Assembly: GCA_028282295.1 (NCBI GenBank)
Contig: JANQIE010000093.1
Location: forward strand, 1 to 54,719
DNA: 54,719 nt
Reading direction: 5' to 3'
Origin: Desulfobacterales bacterium
Lineage (GTDB): Bacteria; Desulfobacterota; Desulfobacteria; Desulfobacterales; JANQIE01
The notes beneath the pieces were generated by a model. It was not told the DNA's origin and did not search any database. It was given only the letters and a program-made list of their open reading frames with translations. The position numbers and the translations under genes were made by a program. Shown here in pieces: positions 1 to 7,815 of the stretch. The stretch's first letter is position 1; the number at the start of each line of letters is the position of its first letter.

Positions 1-117
<117 letters not shown>

Positions 118-176
118 TTAATTGGTCAGGTTACAGCCCAAATGAGCTATTTAATTTCAGAGTCAAATTATTTGGT

Positions 177-253
177 TGGAGCCCACGATCGGAATTGAAC
201 CGATGAACCTCTTCCTTACCAAGGAAGCGCTCTACCGACTGAGCTACGTGGGC
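177..253 (-). tRNA. tRNA-Thr (anticodon GGT)
   Basis: On the minus strand the acceptor arms GCCCACG and CGTGGGC pair. The anticodon stem CTTCC/GGAAG encloses the loop TTGGTAA, giving anticodon GGT. The T-arm carries GGTTCAATTCC. The CCA end is encoded at 177-179. It is the tRNA gene nearest tuf and is part of the thr-tyr-gly-thr-tuf transcription unit. Confidence 0.96.
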
Positions 254-315
254 GTTATTTATTGTTGAAAACAGTCACGGCAAGTTTGTTTGACAAACCG
301 TGTCAAGGGTTAAAA

Positions 316-391
316 TGGAGCGGGAGACGAGGCTCGAACTCGCGACATTCAGCTTGGAAGGCTGAAGCTCTACCAACTGAGCTACTCCCGC
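316..391 (-). tRNA. tRNA-Gly (anticodon TCC)
   Basis: Minus strand: acceptor stem GCGGGAG/CTCCCGC, D-arm AGCTCAGTTGGTAGAGC, anticodon loop CTTCCAA (anticodon TCC) and T-arm GAGTTCGAGCCTC. The CCA end is encoded at 316-318. It is the third of four tRNAs reading toward tuf. Confidence 0.96.
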
Positions 392-563
392 TTGATACAA
401 CCATCCAAAAAATTAAGAAATAGCACCCCCGCTAAATAAAATGCCGGAGACGGTCACCCCACAGACAAGCAGTTTGGCAAAAACCATATGAAGGAAGCCG
501 TGTAGTACTAAATACGATCAGGTCAGAGACCAAAATCTCCTACAAACAACCCTTTTTTAAGAG

Positions 564-648
564 TGGTGGTGGGGGGAGGATTTGAACCTCCGAAGGCATT
601 GCCGACAGATTTACAGTCTGTTCCCTTTGACCACTCGGGAACCCCACC
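564..648 (-). tRNA. tRNA-Tyr (anticodon GTA)
   Basis: Minus strand: acceptor stem GGTGGGG/CCCCACC, anticodon loop CTGTAAA (anticodon GTA), and the long variable arm typical of a class II bacterial tRNA-Tyr. Discriminator A and the CCA end are encoded (564-567). It lies between the two outer members of the tRNA array; 170 nt of apparently non-coding spacer separates it from the Gly gene. Confidence 0.96.
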
Positions 649-662
649 ATTATAACCACTGA

Positions 663-735
663 AGCCAGCGGAGGGACTCGAACCCCCGACCTACTGATTA
701 CAAATCAGTAGCTCTACCACCTGAGCTACGCTGGC
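663..735 (-). tRNA. tRNA-Thr (anticodon TGT)
   Basis: Minus strand: acceptor stem GCCAGCG/CGCTGGC, anticodon stem ACTGA/TCAGT around loop TTTGTAA (anticodon TGT), T-arm GGGGGTTCGAGTCCCTC. Unlike the other three tRNAs in this array the 3' CCA is not encoded: the bases after the discriminator read TCA. The end must therefore be matured and CCA added by nucleotidyltransferase. It is the promoter-proximal member of the array. Confidence 0.95.
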
Positions 736-786
736 CAACGAACTGCCAATAAAAGCACAAAGTTAAGCCAGTGCTTAAAACAACCT

Positions 787-815
787 CTTGTACATACCTA
801 TTTTTTAAAAATCAA
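787..815 (-). promoter_or_regulatory. Candidate sigma-70 promoter for the tRNA-tuf operon
   Basis: On the minus strand TTGATT (810-815) is separated by 17 bases from TACAAG (787-792), about 50 nt upstream of tRNA-Thr(TGT). The surrounding 780-960 stretch is strongly AT-rich, as expected upstream of a highly expressed stable-RNA operon. The -10 match is only 4 of 6, so the assignment is tentative. Confidence 0.4.
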
Positions 816-1318
816 GCGAAAAATAAATAATTTAAAACATTTTTTAACTTTGTTGTCGCTCAACAAAAAACAAAGTGATATACGCCGAGACAAAACCGCA
901 AGCGGCTTTAGCATCTATATTTTTTTTAATCAAGCGATTTCTCCCCTACCCTCTAATATAAAACTATCTTCGGCAGGACGATAGATAATGTGTCAATTTT
1001 TTTACAGAATCGTCGTGAATATCGACATCTTGGTTCTAAGTGAGTGTTTGATCGGCCTTTGGAACGCACTTCAGTTCCCCTTAAAAAATCAGCAAACCAC
1101 GCAATTATGGCTCGTTACATATCATTTTCGCGTTGCCCGGCTTCACGTTTCGACCTATGGCATACTTTTTGAAAAAAAATTGCAAAGCTATCGGCTTTGG
1201 GGAGTACCGAATAGGAACAAACAGGCGGCAACGTGTTTTTAACTTCTGAATCACCATAAAAACCTGCCGGACGTTCATTGATAGCCACCTGCGTTTTTTG
1301 TTCCTTATGAATAAAGCC
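816..1318. other. AT-rich intergenic region, no supported gene
   Basis: This stretch separates the divergent tRNA-tuf operon and mltD. The open frames in it (for example 988-1242 plus and 1115-1360 minus) overlap each other, lack convincing ribosome-binding sites and encode low-complexity peptides with no family resemblance. I see upstream promoter DNA and nothing else definable. Confidence 0.5.
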
Positions 1319-1346
1319 TTGACAACAATCTAGTATCTTTTGTAAG
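1319..1346 (+). promoter_or_regulatory. Candidate sigma-70 promoter of mltD
   Basis: A perfect TTGACA (1319-1324) is followed after 16 bases by TGTAAG (1341-1346), about 75 nt upstream of the mltD ATG. The -35 is consensus and the -10 is weak (4 of 6). Confidence 0.4.
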
Positions 1347-1420
1347 CGAGAAGCGGTCAATCAAATTGGTATTGTGATACACTTCCCGATTTAACCGCTC
1401 GATTTTATCCAGAGGAACAT

Positions 1421-3268
1421 ATGCAAGTATTCATTCGCAGGACTGCACTCTTAGTCGTTGTGGCGTTGTTTTTTCTTGGTTGCGTATTAACCCATTCCAA
1501 TCTCCCGCCCGGCAATCAAAAAACTCCCAAATTAAACCAAGGCCCCGCCAATCAATCGGATTCGGAAAAAAACACCGCTGTTAGGTCGTTAAAGCCGATT
1601 GGCACGCATGACTTTCCGGAAATTGCCACTATCGAAACCACTGTTGCATCATCGTCAGCGGCCGATGAATCGCCAAGCGATACCGTTAAATCCACCGCGC
1701 GACAAAAAAAGATTCAACGTGATCTGGATGAGGCGCTGGAATACTGTCAGGTCGCTCAGGAATCATGGCAAAAGGGTGAGCTTGAGCATGCCTTGGAGGC
1801 ACTCGACGAGGCCTATCGCTTTATATTGAAAGTAGACACGGAAGACAGTCCCAAACTTACGCAGGACAAGGAAGATCTGCGTTTCTTAATCTCCAAGCGT
1901 ATCCTTGAGATTTACGCTTCGCGCAACATAGTTGTCAACGGTAACCGCGGCGCGATTCCCATGGTGATGAACAGACACATCCAGACTGAGCTCAAACGGT
2001 TCACAACGGGACGCGACAAACGTTTTTTTATCGAATCCTACAAGCGCTCAGGACGTTTTCGACCCGCCATTGTCGCGGCTCTGCAAGAAGCCGGTTTGCC
2101 GGAAGAGCTTTCCTGGCTGCCGCTCATCGAGAGCGGCTTCAAAACCCACGCGCTATCGCGCGCCAGGGCACTGGGGCTGTGGCAGTTTATCCCCTCCACC
2201 GGTTATAAATTCGGTCTAAAACGCGATGTTTATATCGACGAACGGTTGGACCCGCAAAAAGCGACCAAGGCTGCGATTGCCTATCTCAAGGAACTGCATC
2301 AGATTTTCGGCGATTGGGCCACGGTTTTGGCTGCCTATAACTGCGGCGAGGGACGTGTGTTGCGTATTATCCGCAGCCAGAATGTCAATTACCTGGACAA
2401 CTTCTGGGATCTTTATGAAAAACTGCCCCGTGAAACCGCACGTTATGTCCCCAAATTCATGGCAACATTGCATATTGTTAAAAATCCGGAAAAATACGGA
2501 TTGACAAACTTAAAGCTGGATACCCCTCTGGAATATGAAACCGTCACCGTCCATCGGCGCGTAAGGTTGAAAGATATCGCCCGACACCTGGCGACAACTG
2601 AAAGTGAACTCAGGAAACTGAATCCCGAGTTGCGCTACAAAGTGCTTCCCAACGAAAGCTACGCGCTGAATGTGCCAATGGGCAAGGGTAACCTGCTGTT
2701 GAGCGCCATAGACCAAATACCGGTGACACAGGAACCGCGACGTGCATTCGTCTATCATCGGGTTCGCGCGGGGGAAACCCTTTCCACAATCGCTCGACGC
2801 TACCGCACCCGTGTTGCCAGCATCATGCGCGCCAACAAAATGCGTCGCTCCAACTTCATTCGTATAGGTCAGCGGTTGAAAATACCCCAGCGCGGCATGG
2901 TCGTGTTGCGGGCAACGCGGCCTGTCCGCCGAACCGATTCAAATGCGACCCAACATATTGTTGCACGCGGTGATTCGCTTTGGAACATTGCGCGACGATA
3001 CGGCACGACAACCAAAAAAATCCAGGCCGTCAACAACCTCAATCATACGCGCCTGCATATCGGCCAGGTGTTGCTGTTGCCGGGAAGCGGCAACCGGCAG
3101 CCGGCCCAGGCATCAAGCGAAGTATTCAAAACCTATCGGGTCCAGGCCGGCGACAGCCCGTTTGCAATCGCACAGCGCCACAACATGTCATTGACACGCT
3201 TTCTGAAGATAAACCGCCTTACTTCCCGTACGCGAATTTATCCTGGTCAGCAGTTTTATGTTGACTGA
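1421..3268 (+). CDS. mltD: Membrane-bound lytic murein transglycosylase D with LysM repeats
   Basis: This enzyme cleaves the glycan strands of peptidoglycan in the periplasm to give 1,6-anhydromuropeptides. The 615-residue product opens with a lipoprotein signal peptide ending FFLGC (lipid-modified Cys21). A variable linker of about 150 residues follows, then a goose-lysozyme-like SLT domain (about 200-345). In it the catalytic glutamate lies in LIESGF (Glu237), with the family motifs LGLWQF (251-256) and AAYNCGEGRV (304-313). Three clear LysM domains follow (about 445-489, 511-554 and 571-615), and a degenerate fourth copy is visible near 373-420; LysM binds glycan strands. Length and order match MltD (LysM copy number varies). 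A promoter-like TTGACA box lies upstream and a hairpin terminator lies 90 nt downstream, so the gene is probably monocistronic. Confidence 0.93.
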   Translation: MQVFIRRTALLVVVALFFLGCVLTHSNLPPGNQKTPKLNQGPANQSDSEKNTAVRSLKPIGTHDFPEIATIETTVASSSAADESPSDTVKSTARQKKIQRDLDEALEYCQVAQESWQKGELEHALEALDEAYRFILKVDTEDSPKLTQDKEDLRFLISKRILEIYASRNIVVNGNRGAIPMVMNRHIQTELKRFTTGRDKRFFIESYKRSGRFRPAIVAALQEAGLPEELSWLPLIESGFKTHALSRARALGLWQFIPSTGYKFGLKRDVYIDERLDPQKATKAAIAYLKELHQIFGDWATVLAAYNCGEGRVLRIIRSQNVNYLDNFWDLYEKLPRETARYVPKFMATLHIVKNPEKYGLTNLKLDTPLEYETVTVHRRVRLKDIARHLATTESELRKLNPELRYKVLPNESYALNVPMGKGNLLLSAIDQIPVTQEPRRAFVYHRVRAGETLSTIARRYRTRVASIMRANKMRRSNFIRIGQRLKIPQRGMVVLRATRPVRRTDSNATQHIVARGDSLWNIARRYGTTTKKIQAVNNLNHTRLHIGQVLLLPGSGNRQPAQASSEVFKTYRVQAGDSPFAIAQRHNMSLTRFLKINRLTSRTRIYPGQQFYVD

Positions 3269-3360
3269 ACTAACAGATTGACGTTTTATAATCGGGAAAG
3301 CCAATCCATTAAAAAGGATTGTCCCCGATGAATACCGCTATACATTCCAAATACGAAATC

Positions 3361-3393
3361 AAGGGTATGTGAATTTTTCGCATGCCCTTTTTT
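3361..3393 (+). terminator. Rho-independent terminator after mltD
   Basis: AAGGGTATGTG (3361-3371) pairs with CGCATGCCCTT (3379-3389), with two G-T wobbles, around an 7-nt loop. A run of T bases follows. It lies about 95 nt past the mltD stop and before the next gene. Confidence 0.75.
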
Positions 3394-3472
3394 GTTTTTC
3401 GGCGGCTCAATAGCCTCCACAGCACAGTGTCAGATATAAAAACATCACGTAAAACATGCATCAACAAAGAAA

Positions 3473-4039
3473 GTGGGGTCGGACGTGGTACGGGAAGAAA
3501 AATTAAAAAGATACAAAGAGGTACGCGACTTGATGAAAACCGGCGACCTGATCGAATGGTCCGGTAACACGGCGCTCGGGTGGGCCATTCGTAAATTTAC
3601 CGGTCGCAATGTCAATCATTCCGCCATTGTATTGTGCATTGCCGAATACTGCGGTCTAAAAAACAGGCGTTTTGTTCTCGAAGCCACGGGGCACGGCATC
3701 ACGTTCAATCTTCTGTCAGACCGCCTGGCTGAATTTGACGGCAAGGTATACTGGTCTGTTCTGAGCCCTAAGTATGACCGGCAACGCGACAAAATGGGCG
3801 AATGGGCGCTACTCACCGCCGGTCACTACAAAAAAGGGCAAAAAATCCGGTATGACTACAAAAGCCTGTTTATCAACGCCCTGCGGCCGGTCAGCGTCAA
3901 TGCGCAGCAATTGTTCTGTTCAGAGTATTATCATGCCGCCTTGATTGAAGCCGGAATCGTCGCTGAAGGCGGCAACGCCGCCCGGCCCGGTGACTTTACC
4001 GAAATGGGCGTGCATGTTCGGGAAATTCGTATACTCTGA
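3473..4039 (+). CDS. YiiX/YebB-like permuted NlpC/P60 cysteine hydrolase
   Basis: This 188-residue protein looks like the YiiX/Orthopox G6R branch of the NlpC/P60 superfamily. These are circularly permuted papain-fold enzymes thought to cleave amide or thioester bonds of lipids or peptides. The diagnostic GDLIEWSG near residue 24 is followed by VNHSAIVL with the candidate catalytic histidine (His49), and FCSEYYHAALIEAG carries the candidate nucleophile (Cys149). This His-before-Cys order defines the permuted fold. No signal peptide is visible, so it is probably cytoplasmic. The start is uncertain: GTG at 3473, GTG at 3485 and ATG at 3533 are all possible, and only the last two leave the domain intact with a short leader. 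It stands alone between the mltD terminator and tRNA-Arg. The substrate cannot be inferred. Confidence 0.75.
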   Translation: MGSDVVREEKLKRYKEVRDLMKTGDLIEWSGNTALGWAIRKFTGRNVNHSAIVLCIAEYCGLKNRRFVLEATGHGITFNLLSDRLAEFDGKVYWSVLSPKYDRQRDKMGEWALLTAGHYKKGQKIRYDYKSLFINALRPVSVNAQQLFCSEYYHAALIEAGIVAEGGNAARPGDFTEMGVHVREIRIL

Positions 4040-4138
4040 GATGCAACCCTATTCCAAGGAATCACAAATTTACTTGCGGCACTTACGGATTTGTTGTAAG
4101 CGTCATAACGCTTGCAACAGTCATGCTGTCAGGCAGCA

Positions 4139-4214
4139 GCCCCCGTAGCTCAGTGGATAGAGCACAGGATTCCTAATCCTGGTGCCGCAGGTTCGATCCC
4201 TGCCGGGGGCACCA
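4139..4214 (+). tRNA. tRNA-Arg (anticodon CCT)
   Basis: Acceptor stem GCCCCCG/CGGGGGC, D-arm AGCTCAGTGGATAGAGC, anticodon stem CAGGA/TCCTG around loop TTCCTAA (anticodon CCT), T-arm CAGGTTCGATCCCTG. CCA is encoded at 4212-4214. No integrase or duplicated tRNA 3' end is seen nearby, so it does not look like a used attachment site here. Confidence 0.96.
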
Positions 4215-4239
4215 CTCGCCCGGTCTGGCCTGAGCAGCT

Positions 4240-5223
4240 TCAAATCTTCCAAACCAAGAAAACCACATACCCCACATAACACGTCAACAGGATGATCCCG
4301 TCCCGGCGGGTAACCGTGCAGGTTTTACGCATGGCAAACCAGGGTAGCAGGCTGGTGAACATCATTACCAGATAGTCGATCCACAAGCCGCTATCAAAAA
4401 ATCCCCCGGGGATCGGAATCGGCCGCACCAACGCCGCGGCACCCAATACACTTAGAATGTTAAAGACATTACTGCCGACCAGATTGCCGATGCTGATGTC
4501 CATCTCCTTGCGCATGGCTGCCACCACCGAGGTAGCCAGTTCGGGCAAGGAAGTCCCAAAGGCAACGATGGTCAACCCGATAAATTTCTCGTTGACCCCC
4601 AATGCATGCATGATTTTAACCGCAGAACTGACCACAAATTCAGCACCGCACACCACCCCGGTGATCCCGACACCGATCAGGACAAGCTGCTTGCCCCTGG
4701 AGGCAACAAATCCGATTTCCTCAAGTTCGGCGGTGGATTCGGTCCCAATGGCGTCGGCCGGGTTGCCTCGGACTTGACGGGATGCGCGGTAGTTGTAGAG
4801 GGTGTACAGAATGATCCCTGCAAAAAGGCTGGCCCCTTCCAAGCGCCCCAATTGTGAATTGGCCGATAAAACCAACAGGTAGAGCGATATGGCCAGCATC
4901 AGCGGAATGTCGCGCATAATCACCGAGCGTTGACACGTGATTGGATTGAACAATGCGGACAAACCCAACACCAGGGCAATATTGCAGATATTACTGCCGA
5001 TGACGTTGCCCACGGCGATCATGCTGTTACCCTTGACGGACGACACCAGGCTGACGACAAACTCGGGCGCCGAGGTGCCGAACGCCACCACGGTCAGCCC
5101 GATAACCACCGGCGTAATTCCCAGGCTGCGGGCCAGACTGGAGGACCCTTTGACCAACCATTCAGCGCCATAATAAAGCAATAAAAAGCCGACCGCGCAC
5201 CCGGCTAAACTAAGCCATATCAT
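4240..5223 (-). CDS. Calcium/sodium antiporter (CaCA family, YrbG-like)
   Basis: An inner-membrane exchanger that couples Na+ or H+ entry to Ca2+ export. The roughly 327-residue product contains the two inverted alpha-repeats of the CaCA family: VAFGTSAPEFVVSL with GNVIGSNICNIALVLG in the first half, and VAFGTSLPELATSV with GNLVGSNVFNILSVLG in the second. The paired GTS-PE motifs supply the ion-binding acidic residues. About ten hydrophobic segments are visible, and a cytoplasmic loop separates the halves. I place the start at the ATG at 5221-5223 because AAGGAG stands eight bases before it; the upstream ATG at 5250 has no such site. The gene converges on tRNA-Arg, leaving 25 nt between them. 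Transport direction and cation preference are inferred from the family. Confidence 0.9.
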   Translation of the reverse strand: MIWLSLAGCAVGFLLLYYGAEWLVKGSSSLARSLGITPVVIGLTVVAFGTSAPEFVVSLVSSVKGNSMIAVGNVIGSNICNIALVLGLSALFNPITCQRSVIMRDIPLMLAISLYLLVLSANSQLGRLEGASLFAGIILYTLYNYRASRQVRGNPADAIGTESTAELEEIGFVASRGKQLVLIGVGITGVVCGAEFVVSSAVKIMHALGVNEKFIGLTIVAFGTSLPELATSVVAAMRKEMDISIGNLVGSNVFNILSVLGAAALVRPIPIPGGFFDSGLWIDYLVMMFTSLLPWFAMRKTCTVTRRDGIILLTCYVGYVVFLVWKI

Positions 5224-5753
5224 TGAAATCACTCCTTGACAGTAGGTCAATCAAATTTGAAACTGGCTACTTTTGATATATTTGTCCCATATTGTCAAGC
5301 CGATCAGGTTGCCTGCGCAGGGTAACCGCATTTGGGCTCAACCTTGGGATTGATGTTGACATAAGAATACAGTTTCACTACAAAAGTCCCATCATTTCGA
5401 TCCACAAGGCATATTCAAAGGGCCTGCCAGTGTTCTTAAAATCCTTTTGAGAGGAGGTGAGATCACGACGTCCCGACCCGGCAGCGAACCAATTGCTACC
5501 GTTTGCATCCTGACATGTACGGTTCGACGCTCACGATTCGAACCTGTTCGCGTTTCACGACTACCTAAATCCGGAATTAAACCAAATTAAAAATTCTGCA
5601 CCCATACCGCTCTAATTGGGTCAAAAATCGGGATACCCGGTGTTCCATCACGTAAGGCCGCGGTCCGGCGATTAACGGATGCCGTTCGTTGCCCCGAATC
5701 GCTTTTCCTGTGTGAAAACACCGGCATCGCTTCGATGTGAAAGGAGACAAGGT
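5224..5753. other. Intergenic region between divergent transporter genes
   Basis: About 530 nt without a supported conventional gene. It should hold the divergent promoters of the antiporter and of the YeiH-type gene. The only notable signal is a strong Shine-Dalgarno sequence, AGGAGG, at 5452-5457. It precedes an open frame of about 42 codons (5462-5590) whose only start in register would be ATC or ACG. Other frames here look random. Confidence 0.4.
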
Positions 5754-7097
5754 ATGAGTAACGAAGAAACTGTTTTGCAAACGCCCCCCCAAGTCAAAGA
5801 GCAGCGCGCACCGGTTTTGCAAAATGAAGACTGGTGGGCCTGTTTTGTCGGCTGGTTTATCCTGTTACTGGCGATTATCGGCATTTTGCCGGCCACCCCC
5901 AAAATCGGCACCTGGACGAGTTTAGCCCAGATCTTTCCCAAGGGGGCCGGTACCATCGGCACCAGTCTGATCTTCTTCCTGACCGTCGGCATCCTGACCA
6001 TGATCGGCGGTTACTTCATGAAGTTCGATATGAAACGCTACCTGCCCGGTTTTTTTGTTGTCTATGGATTGACCTTTTTGTCGATGATCATTTCCAAACA
6101 AGCCTTTATCAAAAAATGGGGGATCTCCTACGTCCTGTTCGCCCTGGTATTCGGGCTCGTCATAAGCAACTTTTTCAAGGTCCCGAAAACGCTGAAAGCG
6201 GCCGGCCAGACCGAATTTTTCATCAAAATCGGACTGGTCTGCATGGGGGCGACCATCATGTTTTCCGTGGTGTTGAAAGCGGGCGCCGTGGGCGTGGCCC
6301 AGGCCCTGCTGGTGGCCACGACAGTCTGGTTCATGACCTACTGGATCTGCCGCAAATTCCAAGTGTCCGAGCGTTTTAGCGCCATCATCGCCTCGGCCAA
6401 TTCAATCTGCGGCGTCTCGGCCACCATTGCCGCCGGCGGCGCGATTCAGGGCAACAAGAAAGAAATCAGTTACATGGTCGCCTGGGTGCTGGTCTGCGCC
6501 GTGGTGTTGATCCTGATCATGCCGCCCATCGCCATCTGGCTGAAACTGCCCAACAACATGGCCGGCGCCTGGGTAGGCGGGGTCATCGACAACACCGGCG
6601 CCGTGGTGGCCGCCGGTGAAGTCGTCGGCGGCAAGGCAGCCGTCAACGCCGCGGCCATGGTAAAAATGGCCCAAAACGTTCTCATCGGTATCGCAGCCTT
6701 TTTAATGGCCCTCTGGGCCACCATGTCGCTCGACCGCAAGGAAGCCGGCATGGTCGACAAACCCTCCTTCATGGAGGTCTGGTACCGGTTCCCCAAATTC
6801 GTCATCGGTTTCATGGTCGCCTCGCTCGTGGTCTCGTTTCTGGTTGAACCGCTCATGGGAGCCTCGGCGGCCAAGGCAGCGGGCAGCCTTTGCAAAGACT
6901 ACCGCAGTTGGTTCTTCGCCCTTTGCTTTGTCTCCATTGGATTGGAGACCGATTTCAAGGAGTTGGTGTCGGTAGGTGGCGGCAAGCCAGCCATCGCCTA
7001 CTGGCTGTCACAAACCGCCAACGCGGTCTGGACCTTGCTGATCGTCTGGATCCTGTGGTCGGGCACTTTTTTCCCGGCCGCCATTGCACCGGATTAA
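5754..7097 (+). CDS. YeiH-type (UPF0324) putative transporter
   Basis: A 447-residue polytopic inner-membrane protein of the YeiH/UPF0324 (PSE, putative sulfate exporter) family. At least ten hydrophobic helices are visible. The conserved central block is recognisable as SANSICGVSATIAAGGAI, then WVGGVIDNTGAVVAAGEVVG and VKMAQNVLIGIAAF. The C-terminal FALCFVSIGLETDFKEL is also typical. Substrate is unproven: family members have been linked to sulfate/sulfonate export but not biochemically fixed. The start at 5754 has AAGGAG eight bases upstream; the longer frame from 5679 has no such site. It is followed 69 nt later by an NF038143-like gene on the same strand, with a GC-rich hairpin between them. 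Confidence 0.8.
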   Translation: MSNEETVLQTPPQVKEQRAPVLQNEDWWACFVGWFILLLAIIGILPATPKIGTWTSLAQIFPKGAGTIGTSLIFFLTVGILTMIGGYFMKFDMKRYLPGFFVVYGLTFLSMIISKQAFIKKWGISYVLFALVFGLVISNFFKVPKTLKAAGQTEFFIKIGLVCMGATIMFSVVLKAGAVGVAQALLVATTVWFMTYWICRKFQVSERFSAIIASANSICGVSATIAAGGAIQGNKKEISYMVAWVLVCAVVLILIMPPIAIWLKLPNNMAGAWVGGVIDNTGAVVAAGEVVGGKAAVNAAAMVKMAQNVLIGIAAFLMALWATMSLDRKEAGMVDKPSFMEVWYRFPKFVIGFMVASLVVSFLVEPLMGASAAKAAGSLCKDYRSWFFALCFVSIGLETDFKELVSVGGGKPAIAYWLSQTANAVWTLLIVWILWSGTFFPAAIAPD

Positions 7098-7105
7098 CCC
7101 ATGAC

Positions 7106-7142
7106 GCCCGGCGGCAATGCCTGCAAAGTGCTGACGCCGGGC
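7106..7142 (+). terminator. GC-rich intergenic hairpin, possible attenuating terminator
   Basis: GCCCGGCG (7106-7113) pairs perfectly with CGCCGGGC (7135-7142) around a 21-nt loop, directly after the YeiH-type stop codon. No T-tract follows, so it may stabilise or attenuate the transcript rather than end it. Confidence 0.4.
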
Positions 7143-7166
7143 ACCCCTTAAAATCGAGGAAGCCCC

Positions 7167-7790
7167 GTGACCTCACAATTAGAAACCAAATACACCCTGA
7201 TCCTCGAACACGAACGCCGCTTGGCGCGTGCCGTGGCCTACGCGGCAATACCCCCGGCGCGCCTCACCGTCTGGGATGTCATGATTCCGTTTGTCTTCAT
7301 CACCAACCATCTGAAACAAAAACAAAGGCGCCAACTCTTTGTCCGGAACTTTTTGTTCACCAAAACGCTGGCCTTGGACGCCGCGCGAACCATTGCCCAC
7401 CATAACACCCCCCGGAACGCCGCCCTCGACCAGGCCGACACAAAAACACGCGATGTGTTGAAGCAAGCCGACCAGCAAATCTATTCCGATACGATCCGCA
7501 CAAAACAGATGGCCGAAATTAAATTGCTGACAGATCACTACCACGGTTTGCTTGCGGCACAAGGCGAAACCTATGAAGCCTTGGTCGTGAGCGCCTATCC
7601 GGACAAGGCCGCTTACCTCAATTTTTTAAAAACCCTGCAAACCGCCGAAACAGCGGTGATACAGGCCGCCCAACAGTTTTTGGGTCACCGTTCCGATACC
7701 GTCATGCTGCAGCGGATTGAACACAACAGTATCCGACTCCGGCAACGCCGGGTCGACCGGATATTTGGAGATTTGAAATTTGAAATTTGA
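7167..7790 (+). CDS. Hypothetical protein resembling the NF038143 family
   Basis: A soluble, largely helical 207-residue protein of unknown function. The N-terminal part (YTLILEHERRLARAVAY, then TVWDVMIPFVFI and LFTKTLALDAA) matches my memory of the NF038143 family seen mainly in anaerobic Deltaproteobacteria; this is recall, not a search result. VMIPFVFITNHL forms one weakly hydrophobic stretch that might lie at the membrane. The start is a GTG at 7167 with GAGGAAG just upstream. It is encoded 25 nt before the SDR-radical SAM fusion gene, so the two are likely co-transcribed. The last codons lie in a short run of repeated AAATTTG units, so the C-terminus may be shaped by a repeat. Confidence 0.55.
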   Translation: MTSQLETKYTLILEHERRLARAVAYAAIPPARLTVWDVMIPFVFITNHLKQKQRRQLFVRNFLFTKTLALDAARTIAHHNTPRNAALDQADTKTRDVLKQADQQIYSDTIRTKQMAEIKLLTDHYHGLLAAQGETYEALVVSAYPDKAAYLNFLKTLQTAETAVIQAAQQFLGHRSDTVMLQRIEHNSIRLRQRRVDRIFGDLKFEI

Positions 7791-7815
7791 AACTTGGTTG
7801 TTAACAGCGTGGTAG

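Noticed and set aside
988-1360. Overlapping open frames on both strands upstream of mltD
   Set aside because: No ribosome-binding sites, low-complexity products and mutual overlap; the region reads as AT-rich promoter DNA.
4139-4214. tRNA-Arg as an integration site for an island
   Set aside because: No integrase and no repeated tRNA 3' end nearby; flanking genes have core composition.
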